NCBI GenBank assembly: GCA_018292915.2
Contig: JACVVK020000095.1
Location: forward strand, 371,001 to 435,000
Length of the DNA stretch: 64,000 nucleotides
Origin: Batillaria attramentaria
Lineage: Eukaryota; Mollusca; Gastropoda; Batillariidae
Direction of reading: 5' to 3'
In this document: positions 42,050-53,540 of the stretch, piece by piece
Layout of the letters: each line of letters begins with the position of its first letter
Numbering within the stretch: the stretch's first letter is position 1
Made by a program: the position numbers and the translations under genes
The notes under the pieces: generated by a model
Told to the model about the DNA's origin: nothing
Database searches by the model: none
Seen by the model: only the letters and a program-made list of their open reading frames with translations

Positions 42050-43070
42050 GGGTCAACACCGTGAGCGAGAGGCCGTTGCTATTTTTTCAGTGTCCACAAC
42101 TGACGACAACCACTCAGGCATGTTGCCACGGGCTCGTACCGATGCACGCAGAGGGCTGGGTCGACATGCATGAGTGAGTCTGTCAACGCCGGCAGCCGCT
42201 CTTGACCACCTGGTTAGGAATGCGGGGGGAATCGTGTCAAGGGCAGATTAAGAGAGATAGGACTAGTAACGCCAACACAAACAACGACACGACATAGATA
42301 CTGTGGTATTCGGTTTCTTAGCGAGCGAGAGTGCATCACGAATGGCCATGCCCGTCGAGTCATGTCATTGAGAAGAGCGCATGTTTTCATGTTCATTCCG
42401 ACTATTTATGTTGAGCTTATGCGGCCTGCGTGGTCGTCTGCAAATGATAAAGATGTAGAAGACTGTGTTAACTGATCCTATTGCCGGGAATGAAATGAAA
42501 AGATGACATGAAACTTTCCTTTGCTTGTGGTAGGGTAGAGGAGTGGAGGTGAGGCTTTTTCCTCACGTGTCCTTCGTTCTTGTAGACGCTTAAGGCGCCG
42601 CGGGGCTGGAGGATGAAGCAGTAAAAGCCTGCTGCTGCTAAACGCTAAGTTTATGTGCAAACCTCCACCTAGTTATGGCTAACCCATGAGTGATCGGGGA
42701 AGTCACGTCCTCGAGTACAGGAGAGGGGCACCGTGACATGACAAACCTCCACCCTGCTATCCGCTGTATTCCGTGCGACATATTTGTTTTCGCCACCGGC
42801 CACAACATATTGTTCTTCGGAAGGTGGACGTGGGAATTTTAGCGTCCACACTTAATATTTATGCAAAATTTCATTTGATATCCCCAGAGCACTGTCAGTC
42901 GACAGAATTCCGGTATTTCGGCATTTCACGATGATAGCTAGGCCCCAGGAAAAAAAAAAAATACCGGCACATCATCTCTGCGCAGTCATGGAGAGACGCC
43001 TAAAATGGCAATTTAAAAGGGCTAATGCTACCATTTTTATGCTCACAGATCATTCTGTTGTTTATATCTA
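42050..43070. other. no gene; two small dispersed repeats
   Basis: 42,570-42,660 (GGCGCCGCGGGGCTGGAGGA, then GAAGCAGTAAAAGCCTGCTG) also occurs at 33,325-33,415 and, inverted, in the duplicated unit near 48,435-48,505. 42,670-42,738 repeats 22,606-22,690. No coding frame is supported. Confidence 0.55.
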
Positions 43071-43077
43071 TCATCAG

Positions 43078-43340
43078 CATTTAGTCACCTGGACAGTGAC
43101 AGCGTCTGTAATTTGATGCTGGCACTGAACTAACAGAAGCGTACTCGATGACGCGGCGACCACACTGAGCGCTCCAGTCGTAGAATCTGAATGTTCGACT
43201 GCGCGCGCACAGTGTAAACAACATTGTATCGCATCAAGAACTGTACTAATCATCAAGAGAGTATTTCGAACGTACAGGCGCACTCACGAGCGAAACTGTT
43301 CCAGAACATAAGCTGACTTAACTTAGCAAAGATGGAAATA
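43078..43340. repeat. ~270-bp dispersed repeat, copy 1
   Basis: Shares CACCTGGACAGTGACAGC, GCGACCACACTGA, TATTTCGA(A/G)CGTACAGGCGC and ACGAGCGAAACTGTT with 44,045-44,345. A more diverged, inverted relative lies at 46,900-47,160 and its duplicate at 49,600-49,865. The family is not recognised. Confidence 0.65.
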
Positions 43341-43707
43341 GCCCGTTTAATATGCTTGGGTTATCTGCAGTATACTGAAAGCAGAGCAGGCACTTGTGCT
43401 GCTCGTACACTTTAAAAGCGCTCAAATTTTATGACCATTATGACCATTGAAAGTTCTTGAAAACTAGCCTTGTGGGCCATATTATGCGAAAGGTGCTTGA
43501 AAGTTCTTGAAAGTCGTATAATAATATGACCTTATTCAGAAATAAATAACCCTTTTTTGTGTTCGTCTGTTTGATTGGTTTTGCTGTTGTTTGTTTGTTT
43601 GTTTGTTTGTTTGTTTGTTTCTGTGGATGTCAGAATGATGTGGCTGTGTTCTGATGAACCGTCCGGTTAGTGGAGAAGCGATGAATTTGATACGCACGTG
43701 CATATGA

Positions 43708-43882
43708 GGGTGGGTGGGGTGGGTGTTTGGGGGTTTAACGTCCTTTTCCACCACATAGGGCGACATCAAAGACGGGGCAACGATGAAAAAGCCAGCACAA
43801 ATATTTGGCCCCAGCCGGGATCGAACTCACGACCCGAGCATTAGAAGTCCAACGCTCTACCATTCGACCACCCCGGCTCCCC
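43708..43882 (-). mobile_element. SINE A with 14-bp target duplication
   Basis: GCACGTGCATATGA at 43,694-43,707 and 43,883-43,896 flanks a full minus-strand copy. Confidence 0.93.
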
Positions 43883-44044
43883 GCACGTGCATATGAAGTG
43901 TAAGAGAGAGTACATCGATTTTTTCCCCCTTGGTTTGCAAACGTGTCAAGTTCGTCCCCAGATACTTGTTAAAGGGGCTGATGTTGTCCTAAGGCTTACA
44001 GATCATTCTGAGCTGTTTTCGCGTGGTATCTATCATCGCACCAC

Positions 44045-44345
44045 TTAGACACCTGGACAGTGACAGCCTCTGTAATGCTGGCACTGACCCCACAGAAGTG
44101 TACTCAGTCGATGTTGCAGCGACCACACTGATCGCTCCAGAAGTGTAACAACAGTGGTAGAATCTGAATCAGTGTTCGGCCGCTCGCGCAAAATGCAAAC
44201 CGGCAGCACTGTGTCGCATTAAGAGCTGTATTGATCATCAAGATGAAGTATTTCGAGCGTACAGGCGCAATCACGAGCGAAACTGTTAAAAAAAAAAAAA
44301 AAAAAAAAAACATTAGTTGGCTTAGCAAAGATGGAATTAGCCCGT
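44045..44345. repeat. ~270-bp dispersed repeat, copy 2
   Basis: Second copy of the repeat at 43,078-43,340, same orientation, interrupted by an A run at 44,287-44,310. Confidence 0.65.
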
Positions 44346-44352
44346 AGTTTAA

Positions 44353-44356
44353 GAGA

Positions 44357-44413
<57 letters not shown>

Positions 44414-44590
44414 CGAACGAACGAACTTTATTTTCCAACGGAAGTGATTTAACCAAACAATGATTATTTTTCAATCAGCTGTTGCTACAAAAACAAAAGA
44501 CTACAATGGCAGAGAGAGAGAGAGAGACAGACAGACAGATAGACAGACAGACAGACAGACGGACGGATGGACGGACGGACGGACGGCAAG
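44353..44590. repeat. (GA)n, (GAAC)n and (GACA/GACG)n microsatellites
   Basis: (GA)n at 44,353-44,408, (GAAC)n to about 44,426, then (GA)n(GACA)n(GACG)n at 44,512-44,587. Confidence 0.92.
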
Positions 44591-44944
44591 CTGATGGCTG
44601 ATTTGAACATTGAGAAGCACCCCTCAGCTTCTTCGACACACAAGAAAACAACAATCTCTCAGCCTCATTTATCATTTCGAGCACACAAGCATACTCACGA
44701 GCGAAGATGGAATACTCCCGTTTCATTATCAGTATGCGCTTTCAGTTGAGGGCAGCAATGCCGCTTTCGAAGTTCAAGTCTAAGGCTGTTTTCTTAAAGA
44801 GGTGATGCTCCATTTTTGGGGATGGAGCCGGATCGGTTTCCAAAAGTCTCAATATGTATGACAGGCGTACTACAGCGTGTGGAAAACTGTTCATCGAATG
44901 TGTTTAATCTGTGCATCAGAGTAAGTCACTGGGGTCACAATCTA

Positions 44945-45009
44945 TAATAATAATAATAATGAATAGTACTTGTTTAGCGCTTATTCTCGCATGAAAGCAA
45001 CTCATAGCG

Positions 45010-45055
<46 letters not shown>

Positions 45056-45240
45056 ACATGCACTACCCAGCCTGATGCAGATTGCAGTCAAAGGCACTGA
45101 AACAATGGCAGGCTAGTCATAAGTGTGAAAGGCCTGACGGAAGAGATGGGTTTTCAGGTTCGATTTGAACTGGGACAGTGTGAGAAGGTCACGAAGTTCG
45201 ACTGGCAGCGAGTTCCAGTCTAGCACCTGAAACCATTGCG
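44945..45240 (-). pseudogene. 5'-truncated LINE: reverse-transcriptase C-terminus and 3' end
   Basis: On the minus strand, 45,240-45,117 reads LDWNSLPVELRDLLTLSQ followed by FKSNLKTHLFRQAFHTYD and a stop. This is the characteristic C-terminal tail (WNSLP...FK..LK..LF) of many invertebrate LINE reverse transcriptases. Its 3' UTR contains a (TG)n and ends in AAGCGCTAAACAAGTACTAT with ATT repeats. The rest of the element is missing. Confidence 0.75.
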
Positions 45241-45327
45241 GTGACTCTGACCTGCGTGTATATTGTTATTCTAGTAGTGTTCCGCGTACTGAGCAGACGA
45301 CGGTATTTGGTTGCGAACGGCTCAAGG

Positions 45328-45501
45328 GTGTGTGTGAATGGGTGTTTTGGGGGTTTAACGTCCTTTTCCACCACATAGGGTGACATCAAAGACGGGGCAA
45401 CGATGAAAAAGCCAGCAGAAATATTTGGCCCCAGCCGGGATCGAACTCACGACCCGAGCATTAGAAATCCAACGCTCTACCATTCGACCACCCCGGCTCC
45501 C
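45328..45501 (-). mobile_element. SINE A with 14-bp target duplication
   Basis: CGAACGGCTCAAGG at 45,314-45,327 and 45,502-45,515 flanks a full minus-strand copy. Confidence 0.93.
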
Positions 45502-45589
45502 CGAACGGCTCAAGGACCAGCTAGACGGCGCTGGTTGGTAGCTATTTTGAAAAAAAAAAGATTTTTCGAGTCCCATTCCAGGCTGCTCA

Positions 45590-45900
45590 GGGCCCGTATG
45601 TAAAAATCGAGGTTAATTTAACCCACGGCTACGGGCCTAAACCAGACTAGGACAAAAGAAACCCGAAAGCAAAATTAAGTAAGAAAGGAAGCAAAGAAAG
45701 GTAGAAAAAATTCCTTCTATAACGGCTTAGGCACCTTGCTGGAATGGGCCCTCTTCTTGATTTAAAACAAACAAACAAACAAAAACAACAACAACAAAAA
45801 AGCCAGCAGAAAATTTAACCATAGAGCTAGTTTAGTTCGAGGTTAGACTCTAACCCGGGGCTAAAAGCCCTAACCTCGACTACTGATTACATACGGGCCC
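45590..45900. mobile_element. MITE with GGGCCCGTATGTAA ends, copy 2
   Basis: Ends are GGGCCCGTATGTAAAAAT and ATTACATACGGGCCC. The inside is the reverse complement of 35,349-35,666. The insertion point may be marked by CAG on either side. Confidence 0.78.
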
Positions 45901-46636
45901 AGGAATGGACAGTACGCTCAAAGAATGTCGTATTTCTCGAATATTAGAAGCCACAAAGTCAAGAAAACGGCCGTGATGGTCAAATGAAACATCCGTCTTT
46001 CTGACAAACAACAGAACTGCCACTTCGAAAGCGGCAGTTTTTCCATCTCGGCGGCGAACTTAGAGGCTTTAACTTTGCGGCTTCTGATATTGAAGAAGTG
46101 CAGGCCGTGCTTTTCCTGTAGGAATGCAGCAAGGAATGTGTCTGTGAATAGACCAGCCAGCCAGCGCCTTCGCTGCAAACATTATAACGTTGTTGTACGT
46201 ACGCAAAGACAAGTGTGTTGATACATTAATGGGTAAGTTATTCTCTAGTGTGGTTCATAGCCGACCCGTGCAGTCGTTTGAGAGGAGAGTGTGCGAGTCT
46301 GCCACGAGCACACTCCGGTGAATAGCTTTATCATTAAATATTGAAAATTGACAAGCATCTGTGGTTCCGTGCTGGCTGGGTACAGGCCTGCAGCTTTGAT
46401 TTCCGATAACTTGTCACGCTGTGCGCAGTCTCCTGGAGCTGCGTGTACACACACACACCTGTGCTTTCGATCTTGTCAGTTCAGAACCCTTGACGTTGTG
46501 TCTAGATTTTGTTTTCCTTTATTTAACAGCAGAGTCTGAAGTTACTTCTATTCTCGGAAGTCTTAAACGGGCTAACTCCATCTTTGCTAAAGCCGGCTCT
46601 TAACTGGGCACTGCGGAGCGCCACAGTGCTGTCCGC
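45901..46636. other. no gene seen
   Basis: Frames of up to 86 codons without domain support. This is unique sequence leading into the tandem duplication. Confidence 0.4.
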
Positions 46637-47234
46637 AGTTGTGACACAGTTGTGATTTGGGGGGTTTCCGCCACTGTGGCGTCATCACAGCAACCTGGCT
46701 GGATTTCAAATAGCCACAACTGTGACTGTGGTTTCCACAACACATTCTGATTAGCCGTACTACGTCACTCGGCGCGCAAACATGGCGGACAGTGCATCTT
46801 CAGTCGGTTTGTCACCGAGCGCAGCTGTGTTCAGTTTTGTAGTTAGTAGACACACCGAGCGCAACGATTGTGATGTGCACTTGTGTGTTTCGCGCGCTGT
46901 GCCCAGTTAAGAGCAGGCTTAAGCCGTCTTATCTTTTTGGAACCGGCAGTGCTCGTGAGTGCCCCTGTGCGCGCGAAACTCTCTATCTTGATGATTAGTA
47001 CAGCTTTTAATGTGACACAATGATGTTTACACTGTGCGCTGAAACGCCGCGGCTCAGTGTGGTCGCCGCGCAAGCCACCGAGTACGCCTCTGTTGGCTCA
47101 GCCGGTGCCAGAATTACTGTGACAGACGCTGTCCTTGTCCAGGCGTCTAATTAGTGGTGTGATCAGTGGCAGACTACCACGAAAACAGCTCAGAACGATC
47201 TGTGAGCACTACACTGAATGACTCGGCGGTCATA

Positions 47235-47613
47235 CTAATTACCGAAAACAACGAAACGACCAAAAACAACTCTTAATACGGATAGAACGCTGTTCAAACA
47301 TAGAAATAACAACACACAAACATGATTAAAGGTGAAAAAAGTGGCCTTTAAAAAAGCTAAAAGAAAAAAAAAAGGTGATATTGCAGAAAATAACCAGTCC
47401 GGACCAGAGTCGCTTCCCTTGGGAGACACGTTCATTTCGTCCTGTTCTCTTGGAGTGAATAAGTACTTTTTTCCTTTAAACTAGTTTAATGTCTCTTTTT
47501 TCACCTTTAATCATGTTTGTGTGTTGTTATTTCTATGTTTTAAGTGCGTTCTACCCGTAATAAGAGTTGTTTTTGGTTGTTTTCGGTCGTTTTCGGTTGT
47601 TTTCGGTAATTAG
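47235..47613. mobile_element. TA-flanked foldback MITE, unit 1
   Basis: About 110 bp on each side are inverted repeats (CTAATTACCGAAAACAAC ... GTTTTCGGTAATTAG), flanked by TA. The arms contain ACATAGAAATAACAACACAC and its complement. The strong hairpin has a ~160-bp loop. Confidence 0.78.
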
Positions 47614-47814
47614 TAGGACCCTGACTCGGGATAGCATGAGCCCCTTGACGGAAACAATTAAAAAATAAATAAATAAAGCGGTCTTGAGTTTCTAATGACG
47701 TCTAAGGCAATACAATACGGGCAAAAGTACTGAAAGATGCAGTGGGAAGAGAACCAGAGGAAAGAGGAATCTTCGTCGGCGTGTGGCTGGTACGCCTGGA
47801 ATGTGTTAAATTAA

Positions 47815-48029
47815 CCCTTTCACTGCCGCCGTCGCAGGATTTCATGAATCGCATCAGTAGCTCCGCCGTCAAATTAGTGAAAACTGTTAAATCGAGATTT
47901 TCCAGTAGTTGGGGCAAAAAAAAAACTCTCTGGATGCAGTATAGGTTTTGATTCCTGTTCACAGCAGAGTGACGTGAAGAGATGTTATCTCAGTGTGACT
48001 GAACCGAAACGCGTCTGGCAGTGAATGTG
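47815..48029. mobile_element. piggyBac-like MITE in unit 1
   Basis: TTAA-flanked and related to the 41,614 element. The left end is CCCTTTCACTGCCG; the right end has decayed to GGCAGTGAATGTG. Confidence 0.78.
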
Positions 48030-48543
48030 TTAAAACCGTGTGTTAAAACCCAAGCAGTCAAGCCGCGCCCTGTCTGTTTTCAGTTAAGTCACAATTACGA
48101 CCCAGGGGTCTGGATGTATGAATTGTCAGCAGTCAGGGTTTCGGTGTAGGTTTCAAATGTTCGTATTGAAGCCGGCATGAAGTCGACTGAACTCACGGCA
48201 GCAGCTGGCTATTGTAACTCAGTGATCTTTATCGCAGCACCTTCACTGCACGGTGTTTGTGCATTAGCTTTGTCACCGAGAAAACGCTTAATTAGAGCTT
48301 CAACGTATAAGCGCTATGTGCATACATCAAGTGTGCACGCTAAAAATCCCACGTTCATCTTTCGAAGAAGAGTAGGCTGTGGCCGGTGTCGTGGTAAACA
48401 GAAATACTGTCGCACGCACCAGAGTGAATAGCAGTTTGCACATAAAGTAGCGCTTAGCGGCAGCAGGCTTTCACTGCTTCGTCCTCCAGCCCTGCGGCGC
48501 CGTGAGCATTTCAGCAGAGATGGATATGTGCGCCGAGGAGGTC

Positions 48544-48580
48544 TACCATACCATACCATACCATACCATACCATACCATA
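48544..48580. repeat. (CATAC)n pentamer repeat, also at 51,252-51,288
   Basis: Seven CATAC/CCATA units in each duplication unit, followed by GTCGTC and GTTGTTGGTGG trinucleotide repeats. Confidence 0.92.
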
Positions 48581-48903
48581 TTTTCCTCGTCGTCGTAGTC
48601 GTCGGTGTTGTCATGTTGTTGTTGTTGGTGGTGGTGGTGGTGGTGGTCACGGTGGTGGTGTTCCCGATGTAGCACAAGTGTGCGTATTTGTACGCTAAAA
48701 ACTCTTGCACTGACGCACAAATTTGAGAACAGCGCGTCGAGTCACACGGGACGCACGTTTTCGATCTCTCATGATGCGCCATTTGGTAAGCGTGAGAGTT
48801 CCTCGCCTTGCCGATTCGTTATGGCTGACACGTTACAATTCACATACAGCTCTTCCCGCCGCTACTTGAATGCTTTTGTAAACTAACAACAACAACAGCA
48901 AAT

Positions 48904-49339
48904 CAGGGGCGCCGGAACCGGGGGGAGGGGGGGGCAGCTGCCCCCCCTGTACCCAAGCAGGGGGGGGGGAAGAGTATCTTTTTGCCCCCCCTGGAAAATC
49001 AGGTGACTATGGCAAGAGGGGGGGGGGGGCAAAGCCATGGTCTTGCCCCCCTCCCTTCCCCTACCCTCCCCCTCCCCCTACCCGTCTTCCTGCTCTCTCC
49101 CTTATCCCACCGAAGAGAGAACTCAGTTTAGCCGTTGCATGAAATTTCAAAACGACTTGGCAGAAAGTCGTCTGATAACCACTTTCGCCCCCCCCCCCCC
49201 CCCCGCTTGTCCTTCCTTTCAGTGGCCCCCTGGTTCGTAAAGTTTTTTTGTCTGCGCAGCATCTGAACCCCCCCCCCTCCCCCCCGCTTTTCACTTTCTT
49301 CGGGCAACGTCCTTCCTTTCACTGGCTCTGGCCTTTCCC
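48904..49339. mobile_element. hAT-like MITE, truncated at duplication junction
   Basis: Starts CAGGGGCGCCGGAACCGG and continues with C/G homopolymer blocks, but stops at the tandem-duplication junction. Its right terminus is absent. Confidence 0.68.
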
Positions 49340-49937
49340 AGTTGTGACACAGTTGTGATTTGGGGGGTTTCCGCCACTGTGGCGTCATCACAGCAACCTG
49401 GCTGGATTTCAAATAGCCACAACTGTGACTGTGGTTTCCACAACACATTCTGATTAGCCGTACTACGTCACTCGGCGCGCAAACATGGCGGACAGTGCAT
49501 CTTCAGTCGGTTTGTCACCGAGCGCAGCTGTGTTCAGTTTTGTAGTTAGTAGACACACCGAGCGCAACGATTGTGATGTGCACTTGTGTGTTTCGCGCGC
49601 TGTGCCCAGTTAAGAGCAGGCTTAAGCCGTCTTATCTTTTTGGAACCGGCAGTGCTCGTGAGTGCCCCTGTGCGCGCGAAACTCTCTATCTTGATGATTA
49701 GTACAGCTTTTAATGTGACACAATGATGTTTACACTGTGCGCTGAAACGCCGCGGCTCAGTGTGGTCGCCGCGCAAGCCACCGAGTACGCCTCTGTTGGC
49801 TCAGCCGGTGCCAGAATTACTGTGACAGACGCTGTCCTTGTCCAGGCGTCTAATTAGTGGTGTGATCAGTGGCAGACTACCACGAAAACAGCTCAGAACG
49901 ATCTGTGAGCACTACACTGAATGACTCGGCGGTCATA

Positions 49938-50316
49938 CTAATTACCGAAAACAACGAAACGACCAAAAACAACTCTTAATACGGATAGAACGCTGTTCAA
50001 ACATAGAAATAACAACACACAAACATGATTAAAGGTGAAAAAAGTGGCCTTTAAAAAAGCTAAAAGAAAAAAAAAAGGTGATATTGCAGAAAATAACCAG
50101 TCCGGACCAGAGTCGCTTCCCTTGGGAGACACGTTCATTTCGTCCTGTTCTCTTGGAGTGAATAAGTACTTTTTTCCTTTAAACTAGTTTAATGTCTCTT
50201 TTTTCACCTTTAATCATGTTTGTGTGTTGTTATTTCTATGTTTTAAGTGCGTTCTACCCGTAATAAGAGTTGTTTTCGGTTGTTTTCGGTCGTTTTCGGT
50301 TGTTTTCGGTAATTAG
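49938..50316. mobile_element. TA-flanked foldback MITE, unit 2
   Basis: Copy of 47,235-47,613 created by the segmental duplication rather than by transposition, since its flanks match too. Confidence 0.78.
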
Positions 50317-50517
50317 TAGGACCCTGACTCGGGATAGCATGAGCCCCTTGACGGAAACAATTAAAAAATAAATAAATAAAGCGGTCTTGAGTTTCTAATG
50401 ACGTCTAAGGCAATACAATACGGGCAAAAGTAATGAAAGATGCAGTGGGAAGAGAACCAGAGGAAAGAGGAATCTTCGTCGGCGTGTGGCTGGTACGCCT
50501 GGAATGTGTTAAATTAA

Positions 50518-50729
50518 CCCTTTCACTGCCGCCGTCGCAGGATTTCATGAATCGCATCAGTAGCTCCGCCGTCAAATTAGTGAAAACTGTTAAATCGAGA
50601 TTTTCCAGTAGTTGGGGCAAAAAAAAACCCTCTCTGGATGCAGTATAGGTTTTGATTCCTGTTCACAGCAGAGTGACGTGAAGAGATGTTATCTGTGACT
50701 GAACCGAAACGCGTCTGGCAGTGAATGTG
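50518..50729. mobile_element. piggyBac-like MITE in unit 2
   Basis: Duplicate of the unit 1 copy, with TTAA at 50,514-50,517 and 50,730-50,733. It lacks four bases (CAGT) present in unit 1. Confidence 0.78.
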
Positions 50730-51611
50730 TTAAAACCGTGTGTTAAATTAAAACCCAGGCAGTCAAGCCGCGCCCTGTCTGTTTTCAGTTAAGTCACAAT
50801 TACGACCCAGGGGTCTGGATGTATGTATTGTCAGCAGTCAGGGTTTCGGTGTAGGTTTCAAATGTTCGTATTGAAGCCGGCATGAAGTCGACTGAACTCA
50901 CGGCAGCAGCTGGCTATTGTAACTCAGTGATCTTTATCGCAGCACCTTCACTGCACGGTGTTTGTGCATTAGCTTTGTCACCGAGAAAACGCTTAATTAG
51001 AGCTTCAACGTATAAGCGCTATGTACATACATCAAGTGTGCACGCTCAAAATCCCACGTTCATCTTTCGAAGAAGAGTAGGCTGTGGCCGCCGGTGTCGT
51101 GGTAAACAGAAATACTGTCGCACGCACCAGAGTGAATAGCAGTTTGCACATAAAGTAGCGCTTAGCGGCAGCAGGCTTTCACTGCTTCGTCCTCCAGCCC
51201 TGCGGCGCCGTGAGCATTTCAGCAGAGATGGATATGTGCGCCGAGGAGGTCTACCATACCATACCATACCATACCATACCATACCATATTTTCCTCGTCG
51301 TCGTAGTCGTCGGTGTTGTCATGTTGTTGTTGTTGGTGGTGGTGGTGGTGGTGGTCACGGTGGTGGTGTTCCCGATGTAGCACAAGTGTGCGTATTTGTA
51401 CGCTAAAAACTCTTGCACTGACGCACAAATTTGAGAACAGCGCGTCGAGTCACACGGGACGCACGTTTTCGATCTCTCATGATGCGCCATTTGGTAAGCG
51501 TGAGAGTTCCTCGCCTTGCCGATTCGTTATGGCTGACACGTTACAATTCACATACAGCTCTTCCCGCCGCTACTTGAATGCTTTTGTAAACTAACAACAA
51601 CAACAGCAAAT

Positions 51612-52100
51612 CAGGGGCGCCGGAACCGGGGGGAGGGGGGGGCAGCTGCCCCCCCTGTACCCAAGCAGGGGGGGGGGGGAAGAGTATCTTTTTGCCCCCC
51701 CTGGAAAATCAGGTGACTATGGCAAGAGGGGGGGGGGCAAAGCCATGGTCTTGCCCCCCTCCCTTCCCCTACCCTCCCCCTCCCCCTACCCGTCTTCCTG
51801 CTCTCTCCCTTATCCCACCGAAGAGAGAACTCAGTTTAGCCGTTGCATGAAATTTCAAAACGACTTGGGAGAAAGTCGTCTGATAACCACTTTCGCCCCC
51901 CCCCCCCCCCCCCCCGCTTGTCCTTCCTTTCAGTGGCCCCCTGGTTCGTAAAGTTTTTTTGTCTGCGCAGCATCTGAACCCCCCCCCCCTCCCCCCCGCT
52001 TTTCACTTTCTTCGGGCAACGTCCTTCCTTTCACTGGCTCTGGCCTTTCCCCCCTCTGAGATTCTGCCCCCCCTCCCCCCAACATCTTCCGGCGCCCCTG
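51612..52100. mobile_element. hAT-like MITE, complete
   Basis: Ends CAGGGGCGCCGGAA and TTCCGGCGCCCCTG are perfect 14-bp inverted repeats. CAGGGGCG is a frequent terminus of hAT elements. No 8-bp target duplication is clear. It contains long C runs and no ORF. Confidence 0.7.
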
Positions 52101-52224
52101 CAAATGGTTTCGACTTTCAGACCATGGCCCCCTTAAAATTTACGGAAGGACCCTCAAAAATATGGAGAGAGTGTCCCAAGCACACACGGTATTTTCGAAT
52201 CACAGGGAACACTGGAGCTTGGGG

Positions 52225-52530
52225 GTGTATCCCCGCGTGTTACATTCGGGCCGATCGTCGGGGGTTCTCTCCGGGTACTCCGGCTTCCTCCCCCTCTGCT
52301 TTGGAAACGTTCAGCCCACCAAATTTGAAAACATAAATGCAATTCTAAATTCCGAAATTTAAATAGCTGAGCTGACCCTTCGCACCACGTGATTGTAAAG
52401 TGTTTTTGTCCAGTGTGTGAGAGAATGCGTGTGATTCACGTGAGCGTGCGTGTTGGGTTCAGTTCGCGGCGCTTTGAGCCGATTCATGAAATTGGGTAAA
52501 GCGCCTATACATTATTGTTATTGCGGCCAT
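52225..52530 (+). mobile_element. SINE B fragment
   Basis: Plus-strand copy of the body of 26,598-26,992: TTCGGGCCGATCGTCGGGGG, AATGCAATTCTAAATTCCGA, GCACCACGTGATTGTAA and GCGGCGCTTTGAGCC, ending GGTAAAGCGCCTATACATTA. The tRNA-like head is absent. Confidence 0.75.
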
Positions 52531-52726
52531 GTCTGAAGAAACGGTTTGTTAGGACTCAGTGACGTTGATGGCAGCGTACTAAGGTCTGGAAACAGATTTC
52601 GCGTGCTCGCTGTCCATTCGCCCGTTGGTGCTGATCTGGTTTCGAAACAGAGAGATCAACTTCGTGAAAACAAGTAATGATTCGGTTAGAGGGTCAGTGT
52701 CCGGAGGCAAGGGAGATGGTTTTCGG

Positions 52727-52730
<4 letters not shown>

Positions 52731-52788
<58 letters not shown>
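52731..52788. repeat. (CA)n microsatellite
   Basis: About twenty-nine CA units, followed by AACA repeats. Confidence 0.93.
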
Positions 52789-52789
<1 letters not shown>

Positions 52790-52791
<2 letters not shown>

Positions 52792-53235
52792 CAAACAAAC
52801 AACAACAGCAACAAACAGCCAATGAGAACACTGATACGCATTTCAAGGCCTGCACCTTATCAAGTTCCTTACAGTGAAGGACAGAAAGCATGGCAGCCGG
52901 TCTGAGTCAGAAAGTGTTCATGTGGTACATGTAACATGACTTGTTCACTCATGTCGGATAGGAAACTTGATTGGTACGGGATTGGTTTTCACGCTCCAAC
53001 GGTGGGCGAAGGACGCCGCTTTAACGGCTTGACGTGACTGACAAGCCAGCGTGCTGTCACGTTTCAAACTGTTTTGTCATTAAACGCTGCGTCTTTTATC
53101 CCACACGCGTGCCTTGTTTTTCTGTCGAAAGGCGTGTTCATATTATCGATTTTGACACTTGCGTCTGCCCATTAGCTTTTACTTATCGTGATTTGATTTG
53201 ATTTGTTGACTGGAACGACAAACAAGCAAGCAAGC
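52790..53235. other. no gene seen
   Basis: Unique sequence without a supported exon. CAAG/CACG tetranucleotides begin at about 53,222. Confidence 0.4.
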
Positions 53236-53266
53236 AAGCTAGCACGCACGCACGCACGCACGCACG

Positions 53267-53333
<67 letters not shown>

Positions 53334-53429
53334 CAAAATTCAAACAACTGTATTTGTGTCATTTAGAACTCAGTTTCTGTTTGAAGACAAGTTCTTCTTC
53401 TTCTCTCAGTGTCTGCCAGCGTCAGTCTT

Positions 53430-53460
<31 letters not shown>

Positions 53461-53462
53461 AC

Positions 53463-53539
<77 letters not shown>

Positions 53540-53540
53540 A
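53236..53540. repeat. (CACG)n, (CA)n and (CT)n tracts
   Basis: (GCAC)n to 53,270, (CA)n to 53,330, (CT)n at 53,436-53,460, then (CA)n at 53,465-53,537. Confidence 0.93.

Larger units (their letters stand above)
46637..49339. repeat. 2.7-kb tandem duplication, unit 1
   Basis: Starts AGTTGTGACACAGTTGTGAT and runs 2,703 bp to the junction with unit 2. It contains a promoter-like segment, a TA-flanked foldback MITE, a piggyBac-like MITE, a (CATAC)n pentamer, and the left part of a hAT-like MITE cut at the junction. Short frames inside occur twice, with near-identical sequence in both units. None resembles a gene. Confidence 0.95.
49340..52051. repeat. 2.7-kb tandem duplication, unit 2
   Basis: Begins with the same AGTTGTGACACAGTTGTGAT and matches unit 1 with a few substitutions and small indels (2,712 bp; the offset grows from 2,703 to 2,708). 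Beyond 52,051 the hAT-like MITE continues to its right end, which unit 1 lacks. Confidence 0.95.

Noticed and set aside
46843..51594. pairs of identical 65-95-codon frames in the tandem duplication as duplicated genes
   Set aside because: Identity comes from the segmental duplication. The frames overlap MITEs and simple repeats and show no domain.
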